Shown here in pieces: positions 45,204 through 57,289 of a stretch of DNA of 64,000 nt (the stretch's first letter is position 1; every line of letters begins with the position of its first letter). Made by a program: the position numbers and the translations under genes. The DNA is from Neopestalotiopsis rosae (lineage: Eukaryota; Ascomycota; Sordariomycetes; Amphisphaeriales; Sporocadaceae): NCBI GenBank assembly GCA_023078685.1, contig JALGAS010000001.1:1860001-1924000 (forward strand), read 5' to 3'. The notes beneath the pieces are model-generated. The model was not told where the DNA came from. It made no database searches and worked only from the letters and a program-made list of their open reading frames with translations.

Positions 45204-46311
45204 TCACATTATGCAATGCGATTTATACTGTGGAGTGAGGATGTCTCGCTTGACTTCCACTAATAGCTCCGAAACTTGCTCTTTGCTATAATCTTGGTAT
45301 CGCGTCAATGGGGCCATTGACATCGCTTCAAGGGTATCAACCATCGCACGACGACACCAATGGCCGACTAACTTCTGGTGCTCCTCCTTCGGCCACGGAT
45401 GAACTGGTATCTCAATAGTGCGATGTTGAACATCCACAAATCCACTTTCCTTGAGCCACATACTTGGACGGTCGCCGAGGGAAATAAGTCTACCGGCACG
45501 TTCATAAGCTGCGCGCAACTCTCCATACCACTTCTGGAAACTTGAATCAGAAGGCAAGCTATTATCGGTGCTTAACGGCTCGAAATCCAACTCAGTATGC
45601 TCAATATATCCGATTTCGGGTTTCAAAAGCCTTGACGCTCCGTTAGTATCCGAAATCGTCATCACTCAAGGGCTCTCACCTAAGAGCATTTTTGTACAGA
45701 CTAGGCCAGTCATGGATACTTCCCGCTAGCATTTGCAGATGTATCAGATCAAAGGTGTTCTCAGGCAATCCCCAATTTGGCGATTCAATGTCTTGACGTT
45801 GGAACCGGCATGTAGGTGGAATTCTTATCGGTGTACATGTTAGATTGCAGCCGTAATTTTTATCATGTTGATAGTACCTTTCTGGTTGTGTCCAATTGAG
45901 ATCGAGCCCAGTAACCTCACTGTCCGAATATTTACTGTAGAGAACGATTAGTTAGTGGTAATAGGATGACATATGGGGAGTATGCAAGCAGCTCTTACTC
46001 GGCCATATCAATAGCCCAGATTCCTGTGCCGCAACCTAAATCGAGGATCTGGGCCATTTCGGTTCGAATTTCGTTTCCATGCAAATCACCTAAGCCATCC
46101 GTTGTACGAACATTCTTGATGAACTGGTGGAAGAAATCTAATCTGTCTAATTCTTCCTGCAACTCAAGATTAATTATTTGGCTGAAAAAGTAGGATAGCG
46201 CCAATATACCTCATCTATAGGCATCCAGTATTGTCCTGCCTTGGACATGCTGTAGCAGCGGCCGTTCTCCTCGTACCAAGATGAAGCGTCATTTTGTTCT
46301 ATACTTTCCAT
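45204..46311 (-). CDS. LaeA-like SAM-dependent methyltransferase
   Basis: Five exons on the minus strand: 46311-46210, 46156-45999, 45934-45878, 45823-45680 and 45630-45204; about 295 residues, all phases consistent. Motif I for S-adenosylmethionine binding, ILDLGCGTGIWAIDMA, lies near residues 71-86. VTGLDLNW is the acidic second strand, and ENTFDLIHLQMLAGSI, then LLKPEIGYIEHTE the later motifs. The start (SSWYEENGRCYSMSKAGQYW) fits the LaeA-like family, most of which act as regulators or as small-molecule methyltransferases in specialised metabolism. No backbone gene is nearby. A G-rich tract lies 36-60 bases upstream of the start codon. Confidence 0.88.
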
Positions 46312-46346
46312 CGAAGAAATGCTCGTCGGACGTTCTTTTTTTGGTT

Positions 46347-46371
46347 GGGGGGAGGGGAGGGTGCTGGGGGG
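46347..46371 (+). other. G-quadruplex-type tract in the methyltransferase leader
   Basis: Four runs of three or more G separated by loops of one to four bases. It sits in the presumed 5' leader or core promoter of the methyltransferase, with the G-rich strand being the template strand for that gene. Confidence 0.6.
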
Positions 46372-49300
46372 TTTACACCTTGAAGTGTCGACCTAGAGGC
46401 GAAGAACCTTCTTCAATTAAAATATAATAAAGAGATTTCATTGAAATTGTCAGCGCAGTAATGTGGCGTAATAAAAAATCTGCTTACTGAACGATTCATT
46501 GATTCTAAAGGTCTGAGGCCCTGTTTTCAGGGAATAACCCCGCCTCCTGCGATTTTTCCCCTTTTTGCGATTTCAATCCCTGCCGGCAACTAGATGAGCG
46601 ATTGGAATATTCTCCTTGTATTTTGCTGACTGGGGGTCTAAAAAACATCTAACCGAAAGGTCCGGATCAAAACATAGAGACGATGACCGCAATATGCTCG
46701 CGATCGAATAACGTGAGTATCCATCATGAAAATATTGCCTTGCCAGAACACTTGATATATAACAACTGACAGGAGTGCCAGGCTTTTCAAAGCATATGCG
46801 TCATCAAGATTCGCACAAATGGAATCATCATTCTACATCAAACAATCAGACACAATTCTTGGCTATCTGATTTAACCCGAATCTCTCCTCCGGTACTCGG
46901 ACAGAAACTAGTGCGAAGCTCGTTGTCACATGGTTCTCGGAGCCGTCGCTTGGAGCTCAAGATTCTCCCCAACGCTTTTGCTCCTTTATTTACTTCCTAT
47001 CTCTCACCGGTAACGCCTCCCCTGGTAGGGCGAAATTAACACACTAAAGCAAAAAGTAGTGGCTTTGCGGTAAGACAATTCGCGCTGCACGAAGAGTGAG
47101 GAGCGAACTCTCAGGCGAGATTGTCACAGACAGAGATGAGAGGGTTTCAACAATGATGGGTATTCGTGAGCAACGGTATCTCCAAGCCCGAACAACAAGC
47201 TTACGTGTCCTGTCAAACATAGGACTCAGTGTCTGAGCCGCTGTGGAAAGTTTCACAGTGCTTCCTGCTGCGCCTGGACTAGGCGCATGTCCACAGAACC
47301 TCAGGTGGTATGATGACGTCGCGTCATCTGGTTTGTGGTTATATCCAATATCTACATGAGTAATGATTGTGCTGTGATGTTATTCGACGAGAACTCTAGA
47401 GATATAGATCTGGCTGCGTTGAGTCAAGTGAAGACCAGTCGTATTGAGATGATGTTCACTGATGTGAGTGTCACACTGATATATGCTAGTAATGATGAAA
47501 AGGATTTGCGCCAAATGATTTCATCCTTGTACCACGTAATTCGTAGATCTGGTGCTATTCATCGGCCAAAGCATGATAAACCCTGACCCCCGACGTGCTC
47601 AGGGGATTTGCCGCACCGCCACTGAGTGTTCGAAATCGACCCTGGTCAATTGCTATTGCGAATCTCACGACAACGGCAAATGGATCGGTCCCAATATAAA
47701 AAAGTACAAAGATTCATTAAGAGTCATGCCGGATTTCTTTTCTGCAGATCCAAACCCAAATTGGCTTGGGTGAGTAATTCCAACCCTCTTTCCAGGGCAG
47801 ATGCTGAATCCCACTCTTGTTGGTACGCTTTAATAGCACTACTGAAGATTCTAAACTCACCAACAACTAAATAGCGCAAGACGTATCCAGCATCCAGCTG
47901 CAAGCTTCTCGGGGCCCAACGAATCCTACGGATCTTTGAGTTGAGTGAAGTGGCAGCAAGTCATGTTATCAACGATTATGAAATACTCTTATTCTTCTCC
48001 TTCTTGACTAGATTTAGTTATTCATTATGTTCAAGATTAGCTGATACATGTATCCTGTAGAAGGTTAGCATAGTCAGGGCAAGTCTCAGCGCCACAGCAT
48101 CGTTGCTGAGGCAGTCAGCGAGTGTGCAGTGCTATTGAATATGCATTTCTAGGGGAGGGGTCGGGGCCGGAGGGGTCAAGCCGTAGGTCGAGATCGACCA
48201 GTCAATTTTGCATCGAAGGTTTCAATCGGCGATCAACATGCTCAACCTTTCTTGCATCGAGGGTACAAGTCCGTTGTGATTAAAACTAAGATACGTAGGT
48301 GTTTTTAGTCTCCAGTAGGTTTCCGGGCCTTTTCGTGATTGGCAAAGACGTCTCATCGACGTCTCCATCTCTAAAATAGTGCAGACTGCAAAAGGATATG
48401 TGACACTAGATTTGGGGGTTCAGAACGAGTTCAGTACATAGAGACAAGTGGACGATCCAGAAATTCTCCCGTATCATCTCGATAAATCCGAGATAGCCAC
48501 CCTTTTCCCGTCAGTGCAGCTTGGTAATCACCATTGCTGAGTGAGCCTGTCCCTCGATTCACTATCAGCAGTACTTTCGGGAAATCTGACCGGGTGATTT
48601 ATTTTGAGCATTCGACCATCACGTATTCTGTAGAGCCAACATAGTACATCGTTTCGTATTACGTATTCGGGTCAAGTACAGCGGTGTCTGCCCTCCTGGT
48701 GGCAATGCCACTAACTGGGGCGCATGAACATCTCGACTCGAGTGGCCCTAAAATTTGTTCTCGGTGGGGGCTTGACTTGGCCCGTTTTCTGAAGCAGCTG
48801 TTTGGCAAGGCTTTTCTTTGCCACTCTCAAGGCTTGTTTTGTTGTCAAACATTAATTCCATCCCGGACGAAACCTACTGTCGCAGCAGGTGTAAATAAAA
48901 TCCCCCTAGTCGTATACCAGATCTAATGGGGCCGCCCATTCGACAGCTGCCAAATCGTGCACAAGGTCTGCACAAGTGGCTCCAAAATACCTGGCATGGA
49001 GTGTTTTACTTACCCATCCTGCCATATTACGACTTGTCGTTTGTGCCCTGACGCGAACTACAAGCGACAGAATGCATCAGATATGGATTTGGTCGCTATA
49101 TTAGCTTTCTCTTCTCCGGATATCTTTTGTGGAAAAACTTGGTTCAGATCAGGAGTAAAATAAACAGAAAAGATCTTCCCAGGCGTTTGCACTACTACGG
49201 TACTTCGTACAAAAGTTGACATTTCTTTAAAGTTCTTTGTGGCAGTATCGAGTGGAGAGGACGAGGGAATGATCAGCCCCTGAGTGTCGGTTTGCGTATG

Positions 49301-50079
49301 CGTGGGGCTTGCCGGTAGCATCGTTACTTAGGGGGCAACCGCCGTCCAAATATTGTGTCCTGGATGGTAGTTACATGAACCCTCAATTCAATTTATTTGA
49401 TCCTCAAATACCTTTCTCGAGCATCCGCATTGCGAGTATAAGATTGGTTGAATTGGAATCTGTAAATAAACACCGTATTTTCGTATTCCCTGGCCCGTCG
49501 CAGATCCCAGTATGATCTACATCACCAAAATAGAGGCAGCAAGTAGAGACGTGCTGTCGATGCCTCATAGAGCTCCGTCCCAGCAGTGTATGACCGTCTT
49601 TGGCTTGACTGCGTAGTTCTATAAGCGGGAATTATGCGGGCGAAACATCCAAGGAGGATCTCGTATTGTGGAAGTTAAATGGTAGTTTTAGGCGAAATAT
49701 TTTGTAGTACCTTGGATGTATATGAATCTGTGATCGGAGTAGGACTCGTCATGGGACCTGCTGTGCCAAGCACCGTGTATCTTCTTCAATTTGTGGTTGT
49801 CGTGCCGCCAGAACTCATGCAATATATCACAACAGAAGTAATGCCTTTTGGCTCATCACCATGAATGTTTGATAGTTACTTTTTGTTCTCTTCTTCATCT
49901 TATCTCCTATGTACTGTATTGCTTTTACTCTGCACTCCGCTTGGATCCTGTGTGTGCCTCTTCCTTTGACTGGATCCCAGTCGCTAAGTTCTGTTATGCA
50001 CTAGCAGGCACAGTTTTCAGGCGTGATCTCGAACAAATGCATGTCTTTGTCAACAGGATTCTGAGAAGCTTGGTAGGTA
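46372..50079. other. Long gene-free stretch with a second G-rich tract
   Basis: About 3.7 kb without a supported gene. A G-quadruplex-type tract at 48152-48175 has four runs of four G. Short frames at 47335-47586 and 47552-47773 (the latter with CYCESHDNGKWIG) may be gene debris but cannot be assigned. Confidence 0.4.
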
Positions 50080-50620
50080 GGATCCTCTTGTCATTGCCTG
50101 CATCGCTTTGCTTTTCGTAAATGGTCAATATCTAGACAGGGGTGGGTTTGGCTGAAACTTCTAATTGGACAGTGGACGAACAATCTCGTACCGACAGGAC
50201 TTTCATCGAAGCTATGCCGAATTTGGATGTCAGTCTGACTGACATCCGAATTGGGCGCGTCAAGGTTGGCCAGGGCAAATGCAAGCGAGAGGCATTTCTC
50301 CCTCCTTGCTCTCTCGAGGCAGAGTAAAAGGGCCCGCTGCGAGTTTGCCGTCACTCCACTTGAAGGTGTGTACATTTTCGTGGACTCGACAGTTTCCCGC
50401 TACTCAACCGAGATCCCGTACAATTGCAATCACAGCAACGACGTATGTTGCGTTGGCTATCTCGCTGAACATGGGTATTTTAAATGGGCAAGCCACTGGC
50501 TCAGTGCACTGGGGCTGACCAAGACCTCCAACTCGTCGGCGAAAAGAGAGCGTGGCATGCGTTCATTATCCCTCTAAGCTATGCTGGATCCGGATGTCAG
50601 TCAGACTGACATCCATATTC
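50080..50620 (-). repeat. Palindrome-bearing repeat unit, copy 3 (inverted)
   Basis: Core palindromes at 50225-50247 and 50592-50614, 367 bp apart. Read on the minus strand, the order palindrome, GCATAGCTT, AGTGCACTGAGCCAGTGGCT, GAGATAGCC and so on matches copy 1 at 36036-36590. Homology continues beyond the palindrome nearest 50225, to about 50080 (AGAAGTTTCAG and CCCCTGTCTAGAT in both). Confidence 0.85.
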
Positions 50621-52553
50621 GAAGTGCATCCAATCTCCACCACCCCGGCCTGAAGTAGATATTCCGGGCGGAGCAAGGGCTACAGGAAAGCCGCCTTAGC
50701 TGGGATCTAAGAACAGTCCGTCCGTACTAGAGTCACTTTGGCAGGGCGGTTACACTCAGTGAATGATATTGCTACTTTGCACAATTTGTCACAGAACTAT
50801 GATCGGAAGAAGCGCTTAGGTGTTGTTATCCTCGCTACCTTTCAGCTTATTCTTGGAACTATCCTCTTCTCGATCCACTGTTTGTAAGGGATTTGTGCTG
50901 TGCACATCGTATCACACTATTTATCATTCGCTTTACTCCTTTCCAGCACTCCGTTCATTGACCGAGAATACGAGATTCGTTACCTTTGTATGTTCAATCA
51001 CATTCTACGTATGGGATGTGAACGGGCGAGTGAATGCACCGTTCCCGGGGGAGTACTTTTGGAGTCTATCGGCAGGCAACGGTGCAGAAAGTAAAACAAG
51101 AGACTTTATGCTCGATTTGATGCCACTGAGATACTGCTATCCTCACAGTCCTGTCCGAGCGGCTACATATGTGCTGGAACTAATGCCGTGCATGCCACAT
51201 TCAACTACAGCATGTTGATGGGGAACGCCAATTATGAAACTAGCCATCTAAATTGCTCATTTGCACCCCTGGATCAGCCCATAATGGTCGCGTATATACT
51301 TGTTGGTGCCTTTGAGATGTACCACTGCGCATTCGACCTCCGCCACCGGGTCACTTTCACCTGTTGTCTGTCCATTGATCGTCTATTCCATAACCGTGAT
51401 CATTCCTTCGGCCACGGGCAAGGTAGAAGCTGTGCCATATTCAGACTTTCAAGCCTGGACCACACCCTCCGTGCGAGACACGTATAGCAGCAACAAGTAC
51501 TAAATATTCTCTATTTCTTGCTCCTCATTTAATCTACGCAGGCGCTACAAGAGGCTACAAATCGTCACGAACAACACACTAAAGCAATTCTCTAGCATCG
51601 ACAACATATCTTGTGCTAATTACACCCGACTGGCATGATGTCGCCGGAGCCGGATGGATCCTCTGCTGACAGGTACGTGCAAGACACGGCTTGAGGAACA
51701 CACATTAGCCCAGGTACGTGTTCAAATACAGGGAGGACCCCTGCGTTCTGCAGTCTACACCTCATGCATCAATTCCGTGGTCTATGCGACCTTGTGACTG
51801 GATTCTGTCGCAGCCACCACCATGTAACCTGGCGATATCCCTCTTAGACCCGGTTTTCTTTTTCTGCTGGCACTACGGGGCCGGTATTTGTTTATCAACT
51901 CCGAGCGTCTAACTCCATACATCCTCAGTGTAGAAAAGTGGCCCTTTCCAGGGACTCGCTCTCAAATCTGCGATAACCCACGGGACTGGAGAAATCAATC
52001 TGGTTTTTCACCATCCTTGATTGCTTATGCCTGGCTGCCGGGCTCATTGTCATGTATCCTGATCCAATCGCTTTCTGAATGTTACCGAGCAGCTTTGATT
52101 GCGTGTGTATATCCCATGGCCATGTTTTCAACAACTCCACAAGCTATCTCCGCTCAAGGTCACCATCTCACTCCATTTTCCTTCCTTTGTTTCTTTCTAT
52201 GCTGAATCGTAATCATTATTTACCCTACAGATCTGATATCGCCTCAGCCCATGTCTTGTTTATACCTAGTGTGCATATTGGAGGAAGGGATCGATAGCAT
52301 TTCTTTTCTTTTCCAACTCATCCAAAGTGTACTGGACCGCCTTCTTGGGACATCACTGCCTCCGTGAGATACATTGCCGGTTTCTAGACTAGCTCCTTTT
52401 CCCTGAGCTCCCTGGTGTACCCTGACATTTTCCATGTCCTACTTTTGGACTTTTGTTGCTGCTTCATTTGGCTGCTGCACAACCCATGGCAGCTAGGGAG
52501 GTGGGGGAGCCTGAAGCCAAACATCTGCATTCTAATGGTGCTTTTAGTTTGCC
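50621..52553. other. Gene-poor stretch with possible gene debris
   Basis: Around 51120-51300 one frame gives CPSGYICAGTNAVHATFNYS followed by NCSFAPL, which looks like a cysteine-rich extracellular protein, but the frame is broken on both sides and no complete gene can be assembled. Nothing else is supported. Confidence 0.35.
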
Positions 52554-55500
52554 ATGGCCTTCTCTAGAACATCAAACGCTCGATGTGTCCTAACCACACC
52601 TCAACCACCACAGCATAATCAGCCTCTGTTGTCGCCATATCTATGTCGCAACTTGTTCGTAAGCCAGCACCCAGTGCACCGGGACAACCATAAAAGACCG
52701 ACAAGGTTTGATAGTGGAACTTCCATTCCCCCATCGCACATATGCCCACAAGACCAGCCAGCCTACCCACCTTACACACCCAAACAGCATAATCAGTACT
52801 ATGCGTTACCGTCAAACTACAACCATCCATCATCCGTCCCGGATATGGACCCAACTATTGCCATCTACAGTGTAAGGCGGAAATGGCATCGGGCAGCCCA
52901 GGTGAGTAAATATATACAGACTGCTCCCAGGTTGTAGTTTTGACGTTAAAAATGACAGGCATGTGATAGTTGCAGACAGTTGAAAGCAAAATGCGATGAG
53001 TGTCATCCATGTGGAAACTGCAACGACAAGTCGTTGCAGTGTGTCTACCGAAGTTTGCCTACTAAGCAGTAAGTAGCTTGAATAGCTCAACCTTTTTTTT
53101 CTCCTGCCCAGCATATATTCTTAACCTATGAGAATTTAGGCCAGACACGGTTGGCACCGACATCTTGGAATTGATGAGCGTTGTGAAGGAACAAATTGCC
53201 CGTCTCGGTGATCGTATGACGAGCTTGGAGCACACTATTACCAGGAATTCAAAACATCCCTCGGAAATCAAAGTGAAGGGATCCAGTGGGGGTTATCAGC
53301 CACCAAATGATTACGGGTTCTTTGTACAGGAGTCAGAGATTGCCACTGAGGACGAGCAGCAGTCATTTCTCAGAACAAACAGCGATGTTGCGGATAAGAG
53401 GCAAGTGGTTCACGCAGCCAGGATTGTTGATGAAATGGACATGGACGATATCGAAAGCAACCCAGGACCACCAATTATGCCAGGAGCGCCTTCTCTGCCC
53501 ACGAACCACACCACGCGGGCTACATTACTGCTCAAGTGGCCATCAATCGAGAAGCTTGTGAAACCAGTTCTCGAGAGTGAGGGGATCTCTCACATTAATG
53601 AATTTCCAATCAGCCAAGAGCAAGAGCGCGGCGTTCTGCATGTGTGGGGCAGAGGAGAAGGCTACATTCTGAGCAATTCCAAACACGAGAGAAAGTTGGG
53701 ACAAGTGACTACGGATGTGACTCAAATGAACCACGCACCTGGCGATACTGCACACTCGGCACCATCTCCCTACTCTGCTCGTGAAGGGTGGACCGATCGT
53801 GAAGCTTGGGGTATAGACGGGGGTGGCCCCGCACCCACATTCGAGATACACAAGGGTGGCGTTATTTCTGCTGATGGGAATCCCGACTTCAACCGCGCTA
53901 CTGTTAAGCAATATGTCCAGAGTTTCAAGGACAATGTGCTCAATATGCACCCAATTATCATCCCAACGTGGCTCGACGCTATGGTGACGATGTTCCTCGA
54001 TTCTCTGCCATCGCCCAGCAAACCATCGTATAAGCCCAAAGCGCAGGTCGTCCAGAGTGTCGGATCAAGTGCGACGCTACTTGGCGCACTGGGTCCGGAC
54101 CCTGGGTCTAAGAGAAAGAGGTCGCATGCTGTGGAAGACCTGAATGTTCACAAGTTCAATCCCGGAGTGCCTGTGTCGAGGAGTATCCACAGCGCTCTCG
54201 TGCTGTCTGTGTTGGCTTTGGGAAAGCTATGTCTGCACAAGACGAAGATCCCAGAACCGGTGTCAGATTCTGACTGTGCGGCTAATCACAACTCTCTCCA
54301 CGTGCGTAACGGTGGGCCGGTGTCTTCTTCCCTCCAGAGATCACCACCAGGTCCATTCTCACTTCAAGCATCACGCCTTCCGTCACCAAAAGACTATAAT
54401 GAGCCGAGGATGAACAGCCGCCGAGCCTCGCTCCACGGCTCCAATGCAACACTGAAAGGTCATAGGTTCAAGCGCAACATTGATGTCATTCCAGGCCTGG
54501 AATATTTTGCTCTCGCCGGAGATATACTCGGCAGTCATATTTCTGGCTCTACCTTGAAGCACGTCTATGTGGAATTGTTCATGGGCCTATACCATGGACA
54601 ACTTGGTCGAGTGTTGGAGAGCTGGTCGTGTATTGCCAGCGCGGGCAGGACTCTGCAAGTTGTCCTTCGACCGTACGTTTTTTCCTAAGTATCTCCCAGG
54701 TACTCGGAGTTTCGCTAATTGTATGTACAGGAGTCTTTCGCGGTTGAATGATCTTAGGGCGAATGGCAAATTTCCAGTTTCAACTCGAGACAATCGATTG
54801 GCCTTCGCGTTCTGGACCTGTCTTCAGCTTGAATGGTGAGCCTATCCTGTCATTCTCAATGTCCTTCTTCTCTGACCGATAAAGTGATATTCTGGCCGAG
54901 CTGCAATTGCCCCATTCAGGCATTCTGATGTACGAAGATGCCATCCCGTTCCCGAATCTCTCTACGCAATTGAATAGTGGCTACTCCCAAGATATCCTCA
55001 CAAGTTACCAAGCACAGCTCTGGGTACGGAAACAACTGAATCAAGTGCACCATCAGCTCTACAGTCTTGATCTGCCAGATGCCGGACCTGCAATGCTGAA
55101 TACTACTGAAGATCTGAAACGGTTGCTGGCCAAGAAACAGTGGATACCAGAAGAATTCAGTTTCGAAGACACCGACCGGCCAGCAAGTACCTTCCTCGCA
55201 GCCCGACTTCGGGCGAAGTACTGGGGATCTCAGGTCATTCTCTACAGACCGTATATTCGCATCTGCCTCCACGCCCATCGCGACATGAATAGTTCATCAC
55301 CTGTCTACAAGATTGATGACAAACAGGGCTTTCATGTGCCTACTGGCATGAACGCTCAAGCTCTGAATTATGCTCGCTTGGGTATATCTGCATTAATCCA
55401 AAGTACTAAAGCGTTCCACGGGCTTGAGAGGGGCCACCGTATCCTAGTCACCAGCGTATTTACAACGGCGCACGCGTAAGTGCACTTTATTCAATTCATC

Positions 55501-55871
55501 GTCGAGCAAAATAAGCTAACTCAGCCAGGCAATGGGGTAATCTATTGGTCCTATCTGCTTGCTATCGTGATGAGACACTTCAGCAATTTATAGACCGTCA
55601 AGAGCTACAAGAGCTTTTCCGGCGCACAATCGACTTCTTCAGAATCATTACGCAGACGACGAGTCCCTTGTTGAAAGAATTGAACATCCTCAAATGGTTG
55701 AACGACAAACTAGGATTTCCCTCACTCGATCAACATGGTTATCACGAAACAGGTACAAGCTTCAGCCCTTCGAGCGCAATCAGCTCATACGCTGTCGAGC
55801 AACGATCGTCAGGACCCTTTCTAGGTGCGCTGAACACATACATATTTTCGACTGCATACCAAGTGCCTTGA
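52554..55871 (+). CDS. Zn2Cys6 transcription factor, six exons
   Basis: Exons 52554-52901, 52959-53068, 53140-54672, 54731-54835, 54885-55475 and 55529-55871 join in phase into about 1009 residues. The small second exon encodes the whole zinc cluster (ACDSCRQLKAKC, then PCGNC and a final cysteine; C-x2-C-x6-C-x5-C-x2-C-x6-C, with one extra cysteine in DECHP). A coiled-coil linker follows (ELMSVVKEQIARLGDRM). The region from about residue 390 (TVKQYVQSFKDNVLNMHPII) starts the fungal-type middle homology region. ILYRPYIRICLHA and LLVLSACYRD belong to its conserved end. A nuclear regulator; targets unknown. The 116-residue N-terminus is Pro/Gln-rich and its start is the least certain part. Confidence 0.88.
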
Positions 55872-56286
55872 CGCCATTAAACGAAGGAATAATTAACGTT
55901 GGCTGCAATATGTTGACTTGTTGAGATTAATATAGTGGTCGGGCATAATAGCGGCATGGAATAAAGATCCCCATTTCACGATTCTAAGCTGGAATGTTTG
56001 TCGTCGCTGATCATAATCGCGGGGCATGTCTCTTCTGCCAAATTTCTTGAACTGGAAGAAATAATGAGCGGAGTGGCCTTCAATACCCGGCGCCCTGGCC
56101 GGATTATGGATTGCGATTCAGGATATGTAACTATATTGATCCCTTGCACCACGTGGAGTAGGGACTTCATCACGACTGTACGTATCCCCGGCAGCAGTTA
56201 TTGCTCGATATACTATCGATGTTTTGCAACTGGCTAACCGGCGGATATACTTCAGCAGGCTCAATTAAGGCTCGATTAGAGACAAT
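55872..56286. other. Gene-free stretch
   Basis: Nothing recognised between the regulator and the forkhead remnant. Confidence 0.35.
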
Positions 56287-56420
56287 ATGCAGCGCACATA
56301 TACGACACAGTCACTAAGACCTACGAGTGACTACTCCGGCTTCGATCTAGCCTTTCTGCCCTCACATATCACAAAGCCCGCCGAGCTCTCCTTCGGACAA
56401 TACTTCCACTATCCTCCTAG

Positions 56421-56897
56421 AATCATGCTATGACAGTGCAGGAGATATATCAGTGGTTTCGAGAAAACACGGTCAAAACTGATCCAGAGCAGATGGGCTG
56501 GCAAAATACGGTCCGGCATAACCTGAGTATGAATCAAGTACGTGAGCTCTGATGTGGATGGATCCTTGATCCCGACAGATCTCTGGAATTTTTTTTTACT
56601 GGAGAGAAAGCTATGCTGACACCAAGAAAGGCTTTCATCAAACGTGAACCGGAAGATACAACACATAGTGGTCCCATGACTCATATCGAAACACAAAAGC
56701 AGCCAGCCGAATGGGTTTTGGCAGACTGGGCAGTGAGAGATGGTGTCCAAAGCACTTCTCGATACCGGCCAAGAAAATGTTCTGACCAAAACCCCAAGGA
56801 TTCGCGTCGCTGCACTCGAGGTCGTTGGCCTGCTATCAAAAACGATATCCAGTCCCAGAAGAGGCTTGACAGCCAGCAGAGCCAGGCCAGGGGTTAG
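56421..56897 (+). pseudogene. Forkhead-domain remnant
   Basis: Exon 56421-56537 encodes AMTVQEIYQWFRENT, then GWQNTVRHNLSMNQ: helices 2 and 3 of a forkhead domain, including the DNA-contacting RHNLSMN. After an intron with donor GTACGT and acceptor AAG, 56631 onward gives AFIKREPED, then EWVLADWAVRDGVQSTSRYR, matching the wing and end of fungal forkhead domains. Upstream of the acceptor at 56420 the expected first helix is not found in any frame (a short frame starting at ATG 56287 is unrelated). Downstream the frame becomes basic and stops at 56897. It is either a 5'-truncated gene or one with a missing exon. Confidence 0.6.
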
Positions 56898-57289
56898 GGA
56901 GAAAACGCACCGGGTCCCCCTACCTTCAATCATCGATGGTTCTTGGTAATGTCTTTATTTTCGCATCACTTCTGGGTATTTGGAAACGGGTACCTCTTGC
57001 CAAATGTGTCACTTTCCAATCAAGCATACTTTTGTTCTTCTCCGTCGCTATCTGGCAGCTTTGATATAAGTCTCATGTTTGACATTGTATTCTATACTTA
57101 ACGGTGGTCGATTCAGCTGAACATCGTGTCGTGGTGTACAGTAGCTGAACTCAGAACAATGCGATTCGTGAAGCAAATACTTAGTCACCTCCAATATCAA
57201 GACAGTCTACCTCGAGAAAGCGAGGAAGTGAGAAGACTGCATCTGCCTGCACATGGGGCCAACAAAAAGACATTTCATATAGATGAGAC

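Noticed and set aside
17254..46311. A specialised-metabolite gene cluster
   Set aside because: Regulators, transporters and a LaeA-like methyltransferase are present, but no polyketide synthase, peptide synthetase, terpene synthase or similar backbone enzyme was found, and the candidates are far apart.
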